Below are positions 1-8,363 of a stretch of DNA of 64,000 nucleotides, piece by piece. Within the stretch, counting starts at the first letter, position 1. Each line of letters opens with the position of its first letter. Below the pieces are notes generated by a model. The model did no database searches. It worked only from the letters and a program-made list of their open reading frames with translations, and was not told where the DNA came from. The stretch is from positions 1,860,001 through 1,924,000 of the forward strand of contig NZ_CP143624.1 of assembly GCF_050038885.1 (NCBI RefSeq), read 5' to 3'. This DNA is from Myxococcus flavus. Its GTDB lineage: Bacteria > Myxococcota > Myxococcia > Myxococcales > Myxococcaceae. The translations under genes were made by a program, and so were the position numbers.

Positions 1-114
1 GCGGGCGTCCACGCGGCTTCGCAGCCGCACGCCACGCAGCGCATCCGCGAGGACGTCCATCCCCGGCGGCTGGGTTCCGGACGATTGGACGAGAGAAACG
101 GACTTCTGGCGCAT
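1..114 (-). CDS. AraC-family regulator, N-terminal fragment (cut by window edge)
   Basis: Thirty-eight codons of a minus-strand gene run off the left edge. The start ATG is preceded by GGAAAGGA. The residues MDVLADALRGVRLRSRVDA resemble the opening of the cupin-type sensor domain found in many AraC-like regulators (DxLxDxLRxxRxRS). The gene is divergent from the oxidoreductase at 176, with about 60 bases between them, so it probably regulates that gene. The DNA-binding half lies outside the window, so the assignment rests on a short stretch. Confidence 0.55.
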   Translation of the reverse strand, partial: MRQKSVSLVQSSGTQPPGMDVLADALRGVRLRSRVDAR

Positions 115-175
115 GTTCGTCCTTTCCACGAGGACTATAGGTCCAGGCGCATCCTCACTGGGGAGACACAGCGCC

Positions 176-1165
176 ATGAAGGCCATCCAATTGCGCGAGT
201 TCGGCAGCCCCGAACAACTCCGTCTCGAAGAAGTGCCCGTGCCGACGCCGGGCGACCACGAAGTCCGCATTCGGGTCCATGCCGCCGGGCTCAACTTCAC
301 AGACCTGGGTCAGCGGGAGGGACGGCTGCTCGGCACGCCTCCGCTGCCCTTCATTCCGGGGCTGGAGGCAGCGGGCGTCATCGACGCGGTGGGCGGTTCG
401 GTCCAGGGTCTCGCGCCGGGGATGCGAGTCGTCGCGCTCCTCCCCAACCAGGGAGCCTTCGCGGAGTACGCACTCGCGCCCGCGTCGGCGCTGCTACCGA
501 TCCCAGCGGCCGTGTCCTTCGAACAAGCGGTGGCGCTGCCCGCGCAGGCTCCCACGGCCCTGCTCGGTTTGCGCGTGGGCGCTCGTCTCCAGGCAGGGGA
601 GTCCGTCTTCATCCCCTCCGCCGCGGGCGGGGTGGGCACATTGCTCGTGCAGCTCGCCAGGAAGCGAAGGGCGGCGCGGGTCATCGGCGGCGCGAGCAGT
701 GAGCCCAAGCGTGCCCTCGCGACACGGCTCGGCGCGGACGCGACCGTGGACACCACGCAGCCGGACTGGCCCGCGCGAGTCCGGGAGGCCACGGGTGGAC
801 TTGGAGCGGATGTCGTCTTCGTCTCCGGAGGGGCCGAGGCTGGTGCGCGTGGCCTCCAAGCCCTCGCGGCCCGGGGCCGGCTGGTGCTCTTCGGCGCGGA
901 GAGCATGTTCGACTCCCAGTGGAACCGCGAGCAGATGATGGGACTGGTCGCCCAGAACCAGTCCATCGTCGGCTTCGCCACCTTCACACTCCCCTTGGAG
1001 GAACGTCAGGCGGCGCTGCGCGAGGCGCTCTCCCTCGTCGAGGTTGGCACCCTCCAGGTCGTCGTCGGGCAGACCTTCCCCCTGGCGGACGTGGCACGAG
1101 CCCATCAAGCCCTGGCGGCGAGGGCGACCACCGGCAAGGTCATCATCCGCGTTGCCAGCCATTGA
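176..1165 (+). CDS. Zinc-independent NADPH:quinone oxidoreductase (MDR family)
   Basis: A 329-residue protein with the layout of QorA-like medium-chain reductases. The N-terminal GroES-like domain begins MKAIQLREFG, and a nucleotide-binding Rossmann fold contains SAAGGVGTLLVQLAR near residues 145-160. The C-terminus ends in TTGKVIIRV, as is typical of the family. The cysteine cluster of zinc-binding alcohol dehydrogenases is absent, so NADPH-dependent reduction of quinones or enones is expected. The start was placed at 176 because family homology begins there and GGGGAGA lies upstream; the frame also opens at 113. The divergent AraC-like gene is the obvious candidate regulator. Confidence 0.85.
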   Translation: MKAIQLREFGSPEQLRLEEVPVPTPGDHEVRIRVHAAGLNFTDLGQREGRLLGTPPLPFIPGLEAAGVIDAVGGSVQGLAPGMRVVALLPNQGAFAEYALAPASALLPIPAAVSFEQAVALPAQAPTALLGLRVGARLQAGESVFIPSAAGGVGTLLVQLARKRRAARVIGGASSEPKRALATRLGADATVDTTQPDWPARVREATGGLGADVVFVSGGAEAGARGLQALAARGRLVLFGAESMFDSQWNREQMMGLVAQNQSIVGFATFTLPLEERQAALREALSLVEVGTLQVVVGQTFPLADVARAHQALAARATTGKVIIRVASH

Positions 1166-1179
1166 GGGACTGTGGATGT

Positions 1180-1856
1180 TCGGCGCACCCGTAATGCCTG
1201 GAGTCAATCCGCCGCCCGTCACCACTGCGGGCTCGAACGGGACGGTGGCGGCCACCGGCTCCAACACCTTCGTCGTGGGACGGACAGGCAGCCCGGCGGG
1301 CGCTGGTGCATCCGCCCGTTCGGACGCGAGGGCGGGTCTCTCATCCGCTTGCTCACTCCAACCCCACCCGGCATGTGACGGGGAATGGCCTGTACAGCTT
1401 CGCCCTCCTGCCAGAGGGGAGAGACGGCACGGACTCGCGTCGACCCGGCACCCCACGTATGGCTTTGCCCCGGAGTTGCGGCTGCGAATGCGAGAGACGG
1501 ACCGCTGGGGACGCATGTACGGCGGCGTCCATCGGTGGCGACCTCGTCGTGGATGCGCAGGGCAACATGGTGACGTCGGGCAAGTTCAGCCATGAGACGG
1601 ACCCGGGCGACAGCCCCCTGAATCCCTACCAGGCTGGCCAGGAGTGCACCTACGTGGCCAGCTACGGGCCCGACGGCAGCCACCGTTGGTCTCGAGCCGT
1701 GGGAGACGGACTGTCGCCGACGCTGCTGGGCCTGAACCCTTGGGTGAGGTGTTCTTCCTTGGCCTCCTCGAGGAGCTGGAGGTCATCCGCGTGGCTCAGA
1801 CGGAGGACCCCTCTGAAGATGGGGGATTCGCCCTCCTCGTGAGGCTGTCGCCCTGA
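1180..1856 (+). pseudogene. Decayed SBBP/delta-60-repeat surface protein
   Basis: Three reading frames must be joined to follow one protein. A first segment has TGSNTFVVGRTGS. A second has VDAQGNMVTSGKF followed by TYVASYGPDGSHRWSRAVG. A third has SEDGGFALLVRLSP before the stop. The pattern of VDxxGN(x)VxxG followed by a Tyr/Ala-Lys/Arg-Trp segment is that of seven-bladed SBBP or delta-60 repeats in secreted myxobacterial proteins. At least two frameshifts and no start codon show it is not functional. A second remnant of the same kind lies at 31340-31684. Confidence 0.5.
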
Positions 1857-2111
1857 AGCCCACCCTGTCCTCCGGGATGGGGGCCTACATCCCGAACCAG
1901 TCGTCCCCCGACATGAGATTCAGGACATGGGCGGCAACAGGCTCCACCACCTCCTTGTGGCTGCGGGATGGGAGGGACTCCCGCACGAACGTGGAGCGAA
2001 GTACGGTTACGGGAGGCGCGGAGCGGCTGCCCACGCCCGCGAAGCAAGCCCGGCCCCCTCAGGAGAAATGCGGTGGCTGCGGGACGCGCTGTGGCCTCCT
2101 TTGCGCACCGC

Positions 2112-2429
2112 TCAGAGGCAGTACGATGTCGGGTAATAACACTCGGACACGTTCGTCGAGTACCAGGTCCCGTAGATGCAAATCTGCTGACGGCGTCGGG
2201 TGGCGGTCTGCGTGCAACACCCATCCCGCACCCATTGGGTCGAGTTATGGGAACAGGCGGCCGCCGTCACGGTGCCCTCCTCGGCCTGGGGCGGAACAGC
2301 CTCCCCGGAGTATGGCGCGAGCTCGGGTGACACCTCCGCCCCTGGCATCTCCCCCTCAGCACCGCATCCAGCGACCAGCGCACTGACTCCCACGAGCATG
2401 GCCAGCATGGGCATGGAATGGAATCTCAA
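2112..2429 (-). CDS. Small cysteine-containing lipoprotein, TTG start
   Basis: A 105-residue exported protein. The signal peptide ends in a lipobox (SALVAGC), so it should be anchored by a lipidated cysteine. The mature part is acidic and proline-rich, then carries a compact region rich in Cys, Tyr and Thr (ACSHNSTQWVRDGCCTQTA, then ECYYPTSYCL at the end), suggesting a disulfide-bonded domain. TTG at 2429 is chosen because AGGAG lies seven bases upstream. The first in-frame ATG, at 2414, lies 22 bases from that site. Its function is not recognised. It stands alone, with no clear operon partner. Confidence 0.7.
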   Translation of the reverse strand: MRFHSMPMLAMLVGVSALVAGCGAEGEMPGAEVSPELAPYSGEAVPPQAEEGTVTAAACSHNSTQWVRDGCCTQTATRRRQQICIYGTWYSTNVSECYYPTSYCL

Positions 2430-2841
2430 GAGGCTGCTCCTTTCGCATTTGGCATTGCGAGGCTTAGCGTGCCCCCCATCTGGATGCGAGGGTGAATGCA
2501 CAGACGGTGCTCGCCCCTGGACACTCTTCCCGGAGTGGAAACATCCACGGCCACGGTGGCATGGCCTCTCCGTCTGGCTTTTTCGGGAATCATGACTGGC
2601 GGGTCGCGCTTCTCCCGCGCGCAGGTCACTCATGGGGCAGTGGGAACGTCCACCTCGCCGCGGGCAAAGAGGAAGGGCCTCCCGCCCGCGAAGTGGTCGT
2701 GCTGGGGGACTTCAATGCTTCCACGCAGAACGAGCACGGCATGCCATCGCCCGGGGGGCACCGCCCCCCGGACGGCAATGGGGCTGGAGCTTCAACATCT
2801 CCCCCGCCTGCGCTCGGACGCGGCCTCTGCGTCCGTCGGCT
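2430..2841. other. Gap between lipoprotein and ClC genes; nothing recognised
   Basis: About 410 bases of GC-rich DNA upstream of the lipoprotein and downstream of the ClC gene. Open frames cross it on both strands, but none has a recognisable protein pattern or ribosome-binding site. Confidence 0.5.
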
Positions 2842-4728
2842 TCATGCCGGCTGCGGGCCCGTCCGCCGTGGGCCTCCCACACCGCGCTCCATTCTCCGCG
2901 AGTCCTCCAGCCTCCGCCGGTTGGCGCCGAGCAAATCACTGCGGGTGAGGATGCCCACGACGCGCGTGGGCGCGTCGCGGTGCACCACCGGCAGCCGGCC
3001 CACGCCCTCCTCCACCATCAGGTCCGCCGCCTCGCGCAGCGAGCTGTCCGCGTACGCCACCGCCGGAGGACGCTTCACCAGCTCGCGCACGCGCCGGCCC
3101 GTGGCGTCGCGGCCGTCCAGCAGGTCGCGGCGGGTGACGACACCGACGAGCACCCCGCCAGCCACCACCGGGAAGCCCTGGTGCGTGGTGCCCGCCGAAC
3201 CGGAGGCGAGCCACGCGCGCACCTCTTCCAGCGGCCGGTCCGCCTCCAGCGACACCACGGGCCTGAGCCCCACGTCGCGCACCAGCGCCTGTCCCAGCGC
3301 ATCCACGCCGTACTCGGTGAGGACGCGCCCGCCGCGCCGGGCCAGCTTCTCCGTCATGATGGAGTGGCGCATCATCAGCGCGGACACGAGATACGCCGCC
3401 GCACAGCCGCCCAGCAGCGGCAGCAGCCCCATGGGCTGGCGCGTCGTCTCGAAGGCGAACACGACCGAGGCCAACAGCGCACGGGACGCCCCCGCGAAGA
3501 TGGCCGCCATGCCCACCAGCGCCGCCACGCGCACGTCCACGCCCAGCCCCGGCGCCAGGTGCGTGGCCAGCAGCCCCAATCCGGAGCCCAGGCCACCGCC
3601 CAGCGTGAAGAGTGGCGCCAGCGTGCCGCCCGAGGTGCCGCTGCCCAGCGCCACCGACCAGGAGATGAACTTCATCGCGCAGAAGAACAGCATCGCCGTG
3701 CCCACGAAGCGGCCGGAGAGGATGTCCTCGATGTTGATGTAGCCCACGCCCAGCGTGCGAGGGGAGAAATAGCCCACCACGCCCACCACCACCGCGCCCA
3801 GCGCTGGCCACCACATCCAGTGCAGCGGCAGCTTCTCGAAGGCGTCCTCAATGGCATACACCGCGCGGGTGACCAGCATGGAGGCCACGCCCACCGCCGC
3901 GCCCAGCACCACGTAGAAGGCGAGCGCGGCGCCGCTCGGGGGCAGGAGGTCCGGCATGGCGAACGCGGGCGCGCCCCCCACGAAGGCCATGCGCACGCCC
4001 GTCGCGGTGGCGGTGGCCAGCGCCACGGGGATGACGGAGCGGGGCCTGTACTCGAACAGGAGCAACTCCACCGCGAGCAGCACCGCGGACACCGGCGCGC
4101 CGAATGTCGCCGCCATGCCCGCCGCCGCGCCCGCGGCCAGCAGGGCCTTGCGCTCGTCCGCGGTGACGTGGAGCAACTGCCCCACCAGCGAGCCCAGCGC
4201 GCCGCCCGTGGCGATGATGGGCCCCTCCGCGCCGAAGGGGCCGCCGGTGCCGATGGCCACCGCCGACGACAGCGGCTTGAGGAACGTCATGCGCGGCGGG
4301 ATGCGGCTCTGATTGTAGAGCACGTTCTCCATCGCCTCGGGGATGCCGTGCCCGCGGATGGCGCGCGAGCCATAGCGCGCCATGAAGCCGACGATGATGG
4401 CGCCCACCACCGGCACCACGATGACCCACGGGCCCAACGTGTTGTCCGCCGGGGACACCGGCGCGGTGCTGAAGCGGCCGAAGAAGGCGATGTTGGTGAT
4501 GAGCTCGATGAGCGAGCCCAGCGCCTGCGCCACCAGCCCCGCGGCCAGCGCCAGCACCACGGCGATGGCGCTGATGAACACCACGCGCCGGTCCACCGAC
4601 TCCATTGCGCGCGGCGTGCGCACGCCCGCGAGCGCCGGCCCCATCGACGGGGCCACCGGCAACGTCTCCCGCGCCTCGGGGCCGCTGCCCTGGCCCTCCT
4701 CGACGCGCTCCACTTCAGGCCGCTCCAT
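2842..4728 (-). CDS. ClC-type chloride channel/transporter with C-terminal CBS pair
   Basis: A 628-residue integral membrane protein of the ClC family that moves chloride or other anions, often with proton exchange. The selectivity motifs are visible as GHGIP (residues 126-130, in place of the usual GSGIP) and GPFGAEGP (around 163-170), which keeps the gating glutamate. About ten hydrophobic segments follow, then roughly 140 cytoplasmic residues with two CBS domains (near 485-600), which normally bind nucleotides. Its start overlaps the end of the MarR-type gene by 14 bases, so the two are translationally coupled. The serine-to-histidine change in the first motif may alter anion preference. 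Confidence 0.92.
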   Translation of the reverse strand: MERPEVERVEEGQGSGPEARETLPVAPSMGPALAGVRTPRAMESVDRRVVFISAIAVVLALAAGLVAQALGSLIELITNIAFFGRFSTAPVSPADNTLGPWVIVVPVVGAIIVGFMARYGSRAIRGHGIPEAMENVLYNQSRIPPRMTFLKPLSSAVAIGTGGPFGAEGPIIATGGALGSLVGQLLHVTADERKALLAAGAAAGMAATFGAPVSAVLLAVELLLFEYRPRSVIPVALATATATGVRMAFVGGAPAFAMPDLLPPSGAALAFYVVLGAAVGVASMLVTRAVYAIEDAFEKLPLHWMWWPALGAVVVGVVGYFSPRTLGVGYINIEDILSGRFVGTAMLFFCAMKFISWSVALGSGTSGGTLAPLFTLGGGLGSGLGLLATHLAPGLGVDVRVAALVGMAAIFAGASRALLASVVFAFETTRQPMGLLPLLGGCAAAYLVSALMMRHSIMTEKLARRGGRVLTEYGVDALGQALVRDVGLRPVVSLEADRPLEEVRAWLASGSAGTTHQGFPVVAGGVLVGVVTRRDLLDGRDATGRRVRELVKRPPAVAYADSSLREAADLMVEEGVGRLPVVHRDAPTRVVGILTRSDLLGANRRRLEDSRRMERGVGGPRRTGPQPA

Positions 4729-5254
4729 CCACCTTCTCCTTGCGCCGCCCGCGCGGCTTCGTCTCTTCCTCGAAGAAGAGCGGCGGCGAGTCGCCGTCCA
4801 GCCCCAGCTCCGACACCAGCGCGGACAGTCCGCGCGCCAATCCCTCGCGTACGCCCGGCTTCAGCCTCCGCAGCCCGGCGATGAGCTGGGCCTGGGCCAT
4901 GGGCGGCGCCTCGCGCAACAACGCCCGGCCCGCTGGCGCCAGCGACACCTCCACCCGGCGGCCGTCCTCCGGCGAGGGCCGGCGCGTGACGAGCCCCCGT
5001 TCGATGAGGCGCGCCACCACCGCCGACACGCTGCTCTGGTGCGTGAGGGTCTGCTCGGCCAGGGTGTTGATGGAGCAGGGGCCGGCCTCCGCCAGCCGCT
5101 GCAGCACGAAGAGCTGCGCGCCGCTGATACCCACCAACCGCTCGGACGCTCGGGCCGAAACGCGCAGGAGGCGCACCAGACGGCGGATGCCGTCCATCAC
5201 CTCTCGCACCTCGCCCTGCTCCGCACCTGCGACCTGATTTATATGGGAGCCCAT
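4715..5254 (-). CDS. MarR-family transcriptional regulator
   Basis: A 179-residue winged-helix repressor. The MarR core is clear: SGAQLFVLQRLAEAGPCSIN, then LAEQTLTHQSSVSAVVARLIERGLV (recognition helix) and the wing RRPSPEDGRRVEVSLAPAGR. The C-terminus is charged (EEETKPRGRRKEK). It lies directly upstream of, and overlaps, the ClC gene, so it probably controls anion transport and itself. The start was put at 5254 because the frame reads MGSHINQVAG from there, but no good ribosome-binding site is visible. A 20-base palindrome covers this start, so initiation at the internal MDGIRRLVRL is also possible. Confidence 0.85.
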   Translation of the reverse strand: MGSHINQVAGAEQGEVREVMDGIRRLVRLLRVSARASERLVGISGAQLFVLQRLAEAGPCSINTLAEQTLTHQSSVSAVVARLIERGLVTRRPSPEDGRRVEVSLAPAGRALLREAPPMAQAQLIAGLRRLKPGVREGLARGLSALVSELGLDGDSPPLFFEEETKPRGRRKEKVDGAA

Positions 5255-5258
5255 GTAA
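5239..5258. promoter_or_regulatory. Palindrome at the MarR gene start, probable autoregulatory operator
   Basis: TTATATGGGAGCCCATGTAA is a nearly perfect inverted repeat (arms TTAYATGGG with one mismatch, two-base centre). MarR-family operators are typically 16-20 base palindromes of this kind next to the regulator gene. It covers the annotated start codon, which fits direct repression or a leaderless transcript. The operator role is inferred. Confidence 0.55.
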
Positions 5259-5786
5259 CTTGAGCGGAAGGTACGCGCGGGGTGTGCCGGCCGCAATCAA
5301 AACGCGTGGTGCCGGCCAGGCGGACAGGCGCCTGGACTTCCCGCGTGAATCACTCGGCCTGATGGGGGCGTAGGCTCCCGCGAGCGGATGCCAGGCAGTG
5401 GAGCGCCAGACAGTCGACAAACCCCACTCACTGCGGGCCACCGCCGCGGTCCTTTGGAAGCACGCCCCCGGATGCCCCCTGACCATGCGTGAGCCCATGG
5501 CAATGACGACGTGGCTCTGCTCGTCCACCCGTTCGTGAAGGCTGACGCTTTCGCGAATGATGTTCGCCCCGGGGTACGCGCACGCGAAGCGCGCACGGGA
5601 CCCGCTGCTCGCGGCGCTGCATCGGTGGGGCTGGCGGCGCACGATGGGCGGGTGCGCGCTCCTCCACGAGGGGCTCGGGCGCATGCACACGCTGGAAACG
5701 AGCGTGACTGCGCGGCGGACTGCGGACGGCCTCCCCAATGTCACCGGGCTTGCGCCTATACCGACCATACGGTATGCCGCCTCCAT
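5259..5786. other. Intergenic region between MarR and TetR regulators
   Basis: About 530 bases separate two divergent regulators. Apart from the two operator-like palindromes at its edges, I see no gene. Frames on both strands here have no recognisable protein content. Confidence 0.5.
5758..5775. promoter_or_regulatory. TetR-type operator upstream of TetR gene
   Basis: ATACCG-N6-CGGTAT is a perfect inverted repeat ending twelve bases before the TetR start codon. The sequence ATACCGACC resembles half-sites bound by several TetR regulators. Autoregulation of this gene and the overlapping downstream gene is inferred. Confidence 0.5.
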
Positions 5787-6428
5787 ATGCCCCGCCCGCC
5801 GAAACGCGCGCCTGAACGAGGCGATGCGAGGACCCGACTCCTCGAGGCCGCTCGCGAGACGATTCGCACCAAGGGCTTCACCGCGACCTCGGTCGACGAG
5901 CTCTGTCAAAGCGCCGAGGTGACGAAGGGCTCGTTCTTCCATCACTTCAAGAGCAAGGAAGCGCTCGGCGTGGCAGCCGCGGAGCACTGGGCCGAGACGA
6001 CGAGCGCCCTCTTCGCGGGCGCGCCCTACCACGCCCCCAGCGACCCACTCGAGCGGGTCCTGGCCTACGTGGCCTTCCGCAAGTCATTGATCGCGGGAGA
6101 CCTGGCTGAGTTCACCTGCCTGGTGGGCACGATGGTGCAGGAGGTCTACGCGAGCTCGCCGGACATCCGCGATGCCTGCGGCGCGAGCATCCTCCGCCAT
6201 GCCGAAACGCTCGAGGCGGATATTGGCGCCGCCATGAAGAAGCGGCGCATCGCAGGGGGCTGGACGGCCAAGAGCCTGGCGCGTCACACCCAGGCGGTCA
6301 TTCAAGGCGCCTTCGTTCTGGCCAAGGCGGGGAACGATCCCGCCCTGGCACGCGAAAGCCTCGATCACCTCGACCGGTACATCCGCCTCCTCTTCGGCTG
6401 CCCCCTCAAGGAGAAATCACAGCCATGA
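5787..6428 (+). CDS. TetR/AcrR-family transcriptional regulator
   Basis: A 213-residue repressor. The N-terminal helix-turn-helix is typical: LLEAARETIRTKGFTATSVD, ELCQSAEVTKGSFFHHFKSK, EALGVA. The C-terminal ligand and dimer domain contains FTCLVGTMVQEVYASSPDIR and resembles the YcdC/TetR_C group. The start at 5787 gives the expected N-terminus (MPRPPKRAPERGDARTRLL), although the ribosome-binding site is weak. The stop overlaps the next start (ATGA), so the two genes are co-translated. Confidence 0.9.
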   Translation: MPRPPKRAPERGDARTRLLEAARETIRTKGFTATSVDELCQSAEVTKGSFFHHFKSKEALGVAAAEHWAETTSALFAGAPYHAPSDPLERVLAYVAFRKSLIAGDLAEFTCLVGTMVQEVYASSPDIRDACGASILRHAETLEADIGAAMKKRRIAGGWTAKSLARHTQAVIQGAFVLAKAGNDPALARESLDHLDRYIRLLFGCPLKEKSQP

Positions 6429-6964
6429 CACAGCCCTCTCAGCTTCACTGCGCCTGCGGACAGGTCCATCTCCAGGTGGAGGGCGCCCCCATCGTCAGCG
6501 CTGAGTGCTGCTGCACCAGCTGCCGTACGGCAGGCACCCGGCTGCAGTCCCTCCCCTTGGCCCGACAGGTCCTGGGAACGAATGGCACCACGCGCTTCGT
6601 GCTCTACCGCAAGGACCGTGTCCGCTTCCTGGAGGGCACCGGCCAGCTCAAGGAGTTCCGCCTCACGCCTGAGGCGAAGACCCGCCGGGTCGTCGCCTCC
6701 TGCTGCAACACGCCCATCTTCCTCGAGTTCGAGAGTGGCCACTGGCTCAGTCTCTATGGAAGCCTCTGGCCCACGGGGACGCTGCCCCGGCTCGAGATGC
6801 GAACCATGACAGGCGACCTTCCGGCCGGCGTGGTGCTGTCCGACGATGTCCCGAACTACAAGACGCACTCGGGGTTCTTCTTCGTCAAGCTGCTCGGTGC
6901 GTGGCTCAGGATGGGATTCCGCAGCCCGAAGCTCACCTTCATCAACGGAGCGCTCCAGGCCTGA
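6425..6964 (+). CDS. GFA-like zinc-binding protein (DUF6151 type)
   Basis: A 179-residue protein with the cysteine arrangement of the glutathione-dependent formaldehyde-activating (GFA) fold: CACGQ at residues 9-13, ECCCTSC at 27-33 and a further CC pair near 98. These probably bind zinc. The family has no settled reaction; some members bind glutathione adducts. It overlaps the TetR gene by four bases and is presumably its target, perhaps a response to a reactive small molecule. The C-terminus ends in hydrophobic and basic residues without a clear membrane segment. Confidence 0.75.
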   Translation: MTQPSQLHCACGQVHLQVEGAPIVSAECCCTSCRTAGTRLQSLPLARQVLGTNGTTRFVLYRKDRVRFLEGTGQLKEFRLTPEAKTRRVVASCCNTPIFLEFESGHWLSLYGSLWPTGTLPRLEMRTMTGDLPAGVVLSDDVPNYKTHSGFFFVKLLGAWLRMGFRSPKLTFINGALQA

Positions 6965-7024
6965 CGCTGAGGGCATGCTCGCGGTTGAGCACGCGCCCTC
7001 GGAAAACAACCTTGATGCTCGCCG

Positions 7025-7276
7025 CTATCGCTTGTTGACGAGATAGCGCAGGGCCGAGATGAGGCCGGAGAAGCGGAACGAGGGGTCGATGTACCGCTCG
7101 ATGACGTAGAAGGCGAAGTAGTAGGCGCGACAGAACGCCCAGATGGCGAGGCCGAGCAGGAGCAGGATGCGCCAGTCAGGCAGCTGCATGAGGATGAGCG
7201 CCGACGCTACCAGGCCGATACCAACGAAGAGGAGCGCCTTCACCCACATCCATCCGTGCGATTGCAGGTCCCGCAT
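7025..7276 (-). CDS. Small two-helix membrane protein
   Basis: An 83-residue protein beginning MRDLQSHGWMWVKALLF with two hydrophobic stretches (about residues 12-30 and 34-52) and a basic C-terminal tail (FSGLISALRYLVNKR). It looks like a genuine small inner-membrane protein of unknown function. It faces away from the methyltransferase gene. No lipobox or catalytic motif is visible. Confidence 0.6.
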   Translation of the reverse strand: MRDLQSHGWMWVKALLFVGIGLVASALILMQLPDWRILLLLGLAIWAFCRAYYFAFYVIERYIDPSFRFSGLISALRYLVNKR

Positions 7277-7510
7277 GCGCGAAACCTACACCGCGTCGGA
7301 GCACTCGGGCAGGGGCAGGAGCAACACATGCGCAGCTCCATCTCTCGGCCCTCCAACAGGCGAGGTGCTGAACCTGGCGCAGCCCCTCCCCACAATGCGC
7401 TGCCCACGCGCGTGAAGCGCCGCTCCTGGAGCACGCGCAGCGAGGCCTCGCTATGCTTCTGGAAAGGGCCGCGCGTCGCTTCACACAACCGGCCGGCACG
7501 AGGACAGCGA

Positions 7511-8095
7511 ATGGACGATGATCGCTCCGAAGGCTGGGAAGAGATCGCCGATCGATTCATCGCCGCACGCTCACGAATCGGCGCCGACCTCGTCCAGGAC
7601 TGGGCCAGGCGCCACCTGCGCGCGGGCGACGTGGTGCTGGACATTGGCTGCGGCTCTGGCGTGCCAATCGCCGAGGTGCTGCTCGCGGCGGGATTTCGCG
7701 TCTTCGGCGTCGACGCCTCCCCCACGCTCGTCGCGGCCTTCCGCCGGCGCTTTCCCGCGGCGGAGGCGGCGTGCGAGGCAGCGCAGGACAGCGTGTTCTT
7801 CGGCCGCCGGTTCGATGCGGCCGTGGCGATCGGCCTCATCTTCCTGCTGAGGCCCGAGGCTCAGCGTGCCGTCATCGCCCGCACGGCACGCGCTCTCGCG
7901 CCGGGCGGCCACTTCCTCTTCACCGCCCCGCGCCAGGCCTGCGGCTGGACCGACACGCTGACCAACAGGCCCTCGCACTCGCTTGGCCTCGATGCCTATC
8001 GCGAGCTGCTCGACCAGTCCGGCCTGCGCCTCGTCGCCACCTATGCCGATGAAGGGGACAATCATTACCTTCACGCAACGCGCGCCCCCGGCTGA
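7511..8095 (+). CDS. SAM-dependent methyltransferase, class I
   Basis: A 194-residue Rossmann-fold methyltransferase. Motif I is VVLDIGCGSGVP (residues 41-52), followed by VFGVDASPTLV, whose aspartate should hold the SAM ribose, and a post-II region DAAVAIGLIFLL. The late segment APGGHFLFTAPRQ is typical of small-molecule methyltransferases. The start is chosen for GAGGAC eight bases upstream. The substrate cannot be told from the sequence; the fold group includes ubiquinone-type and antibiotic-type enzymes. It has no obvious operon partner. Confidence 0.85.
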   Translation: MDDDRSEGWEEIADRFIAARSRIGADLVQDWARRHLRAGDVVLDIGCGSGVPIAEVLLAAGFRVFGVDASPTLVAAFRRRFPAAEAACEAAQDSVFFGRRFDAAVAIGLIFLLRPEAQRAVIARTARALAPGGHFLFTAPRQACGWTDTLTNRPSHSLGLDAYRELLDQSGLRLVATYADEGDNHYLHATRAPG

Positions 8096-8168
8096 TTGCC
8101 GGCAGATGTCCCGGAACGGCAGCTAGAACTTTTGCGAGGGCTGAGCGCGCCCCCCCTCGCGCGGGAGC

Positions 8169-8300
8169 ATGCAAGCTCGCCTCCTCCGGTTCGACGCCTT
8201 CACCTCGCAACGCCGCGCCGGCAACCCGGCCGCCGTGCTGCTTCTGGGAGCTCGCCCAGGGAGGCGCGCGGGTGCTTGCGGGTGGGCGGCTCACACGGAC
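8169..8300 (+). pseudogene. Collapsed PhzF-family isomerase gene
   Basis: The first 26 residues (RFDAFTSQRRAGNPAAVLLL) match the start of PhzF-type isomerases (VDAFTxxxxxGNPAAVxxL). The frame then changes and reads ELAQGGARVLAGGRLTRTV, which resembles the C-terminal strand of the same family. Nearly all the middle of the gene is missing, so this is the scar of a large internal deletion. Confidence 0.5.
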
Positions 8301-8363
8301 GGTGAGGACGCAGCCGCCACCGGCGCCCCCCACCCATGGAGGAGCGCCGGACGGCCGGAGCTG

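Noticed and set aside
2632..4884. A 750-codon plus-strand open frame opposite the ClC gene
   Set aside because: It is the antisense shadow of the ClC gene in GC-rich DNA, rich in Arg, His and Gln, with no family pattern. The minus-strand ClC motifs are clear.
5297..5688. Minus-strand frames upstream of the MarR gene
   Set aside because: No family resemblance, poor composition and no ribosome-binding site.
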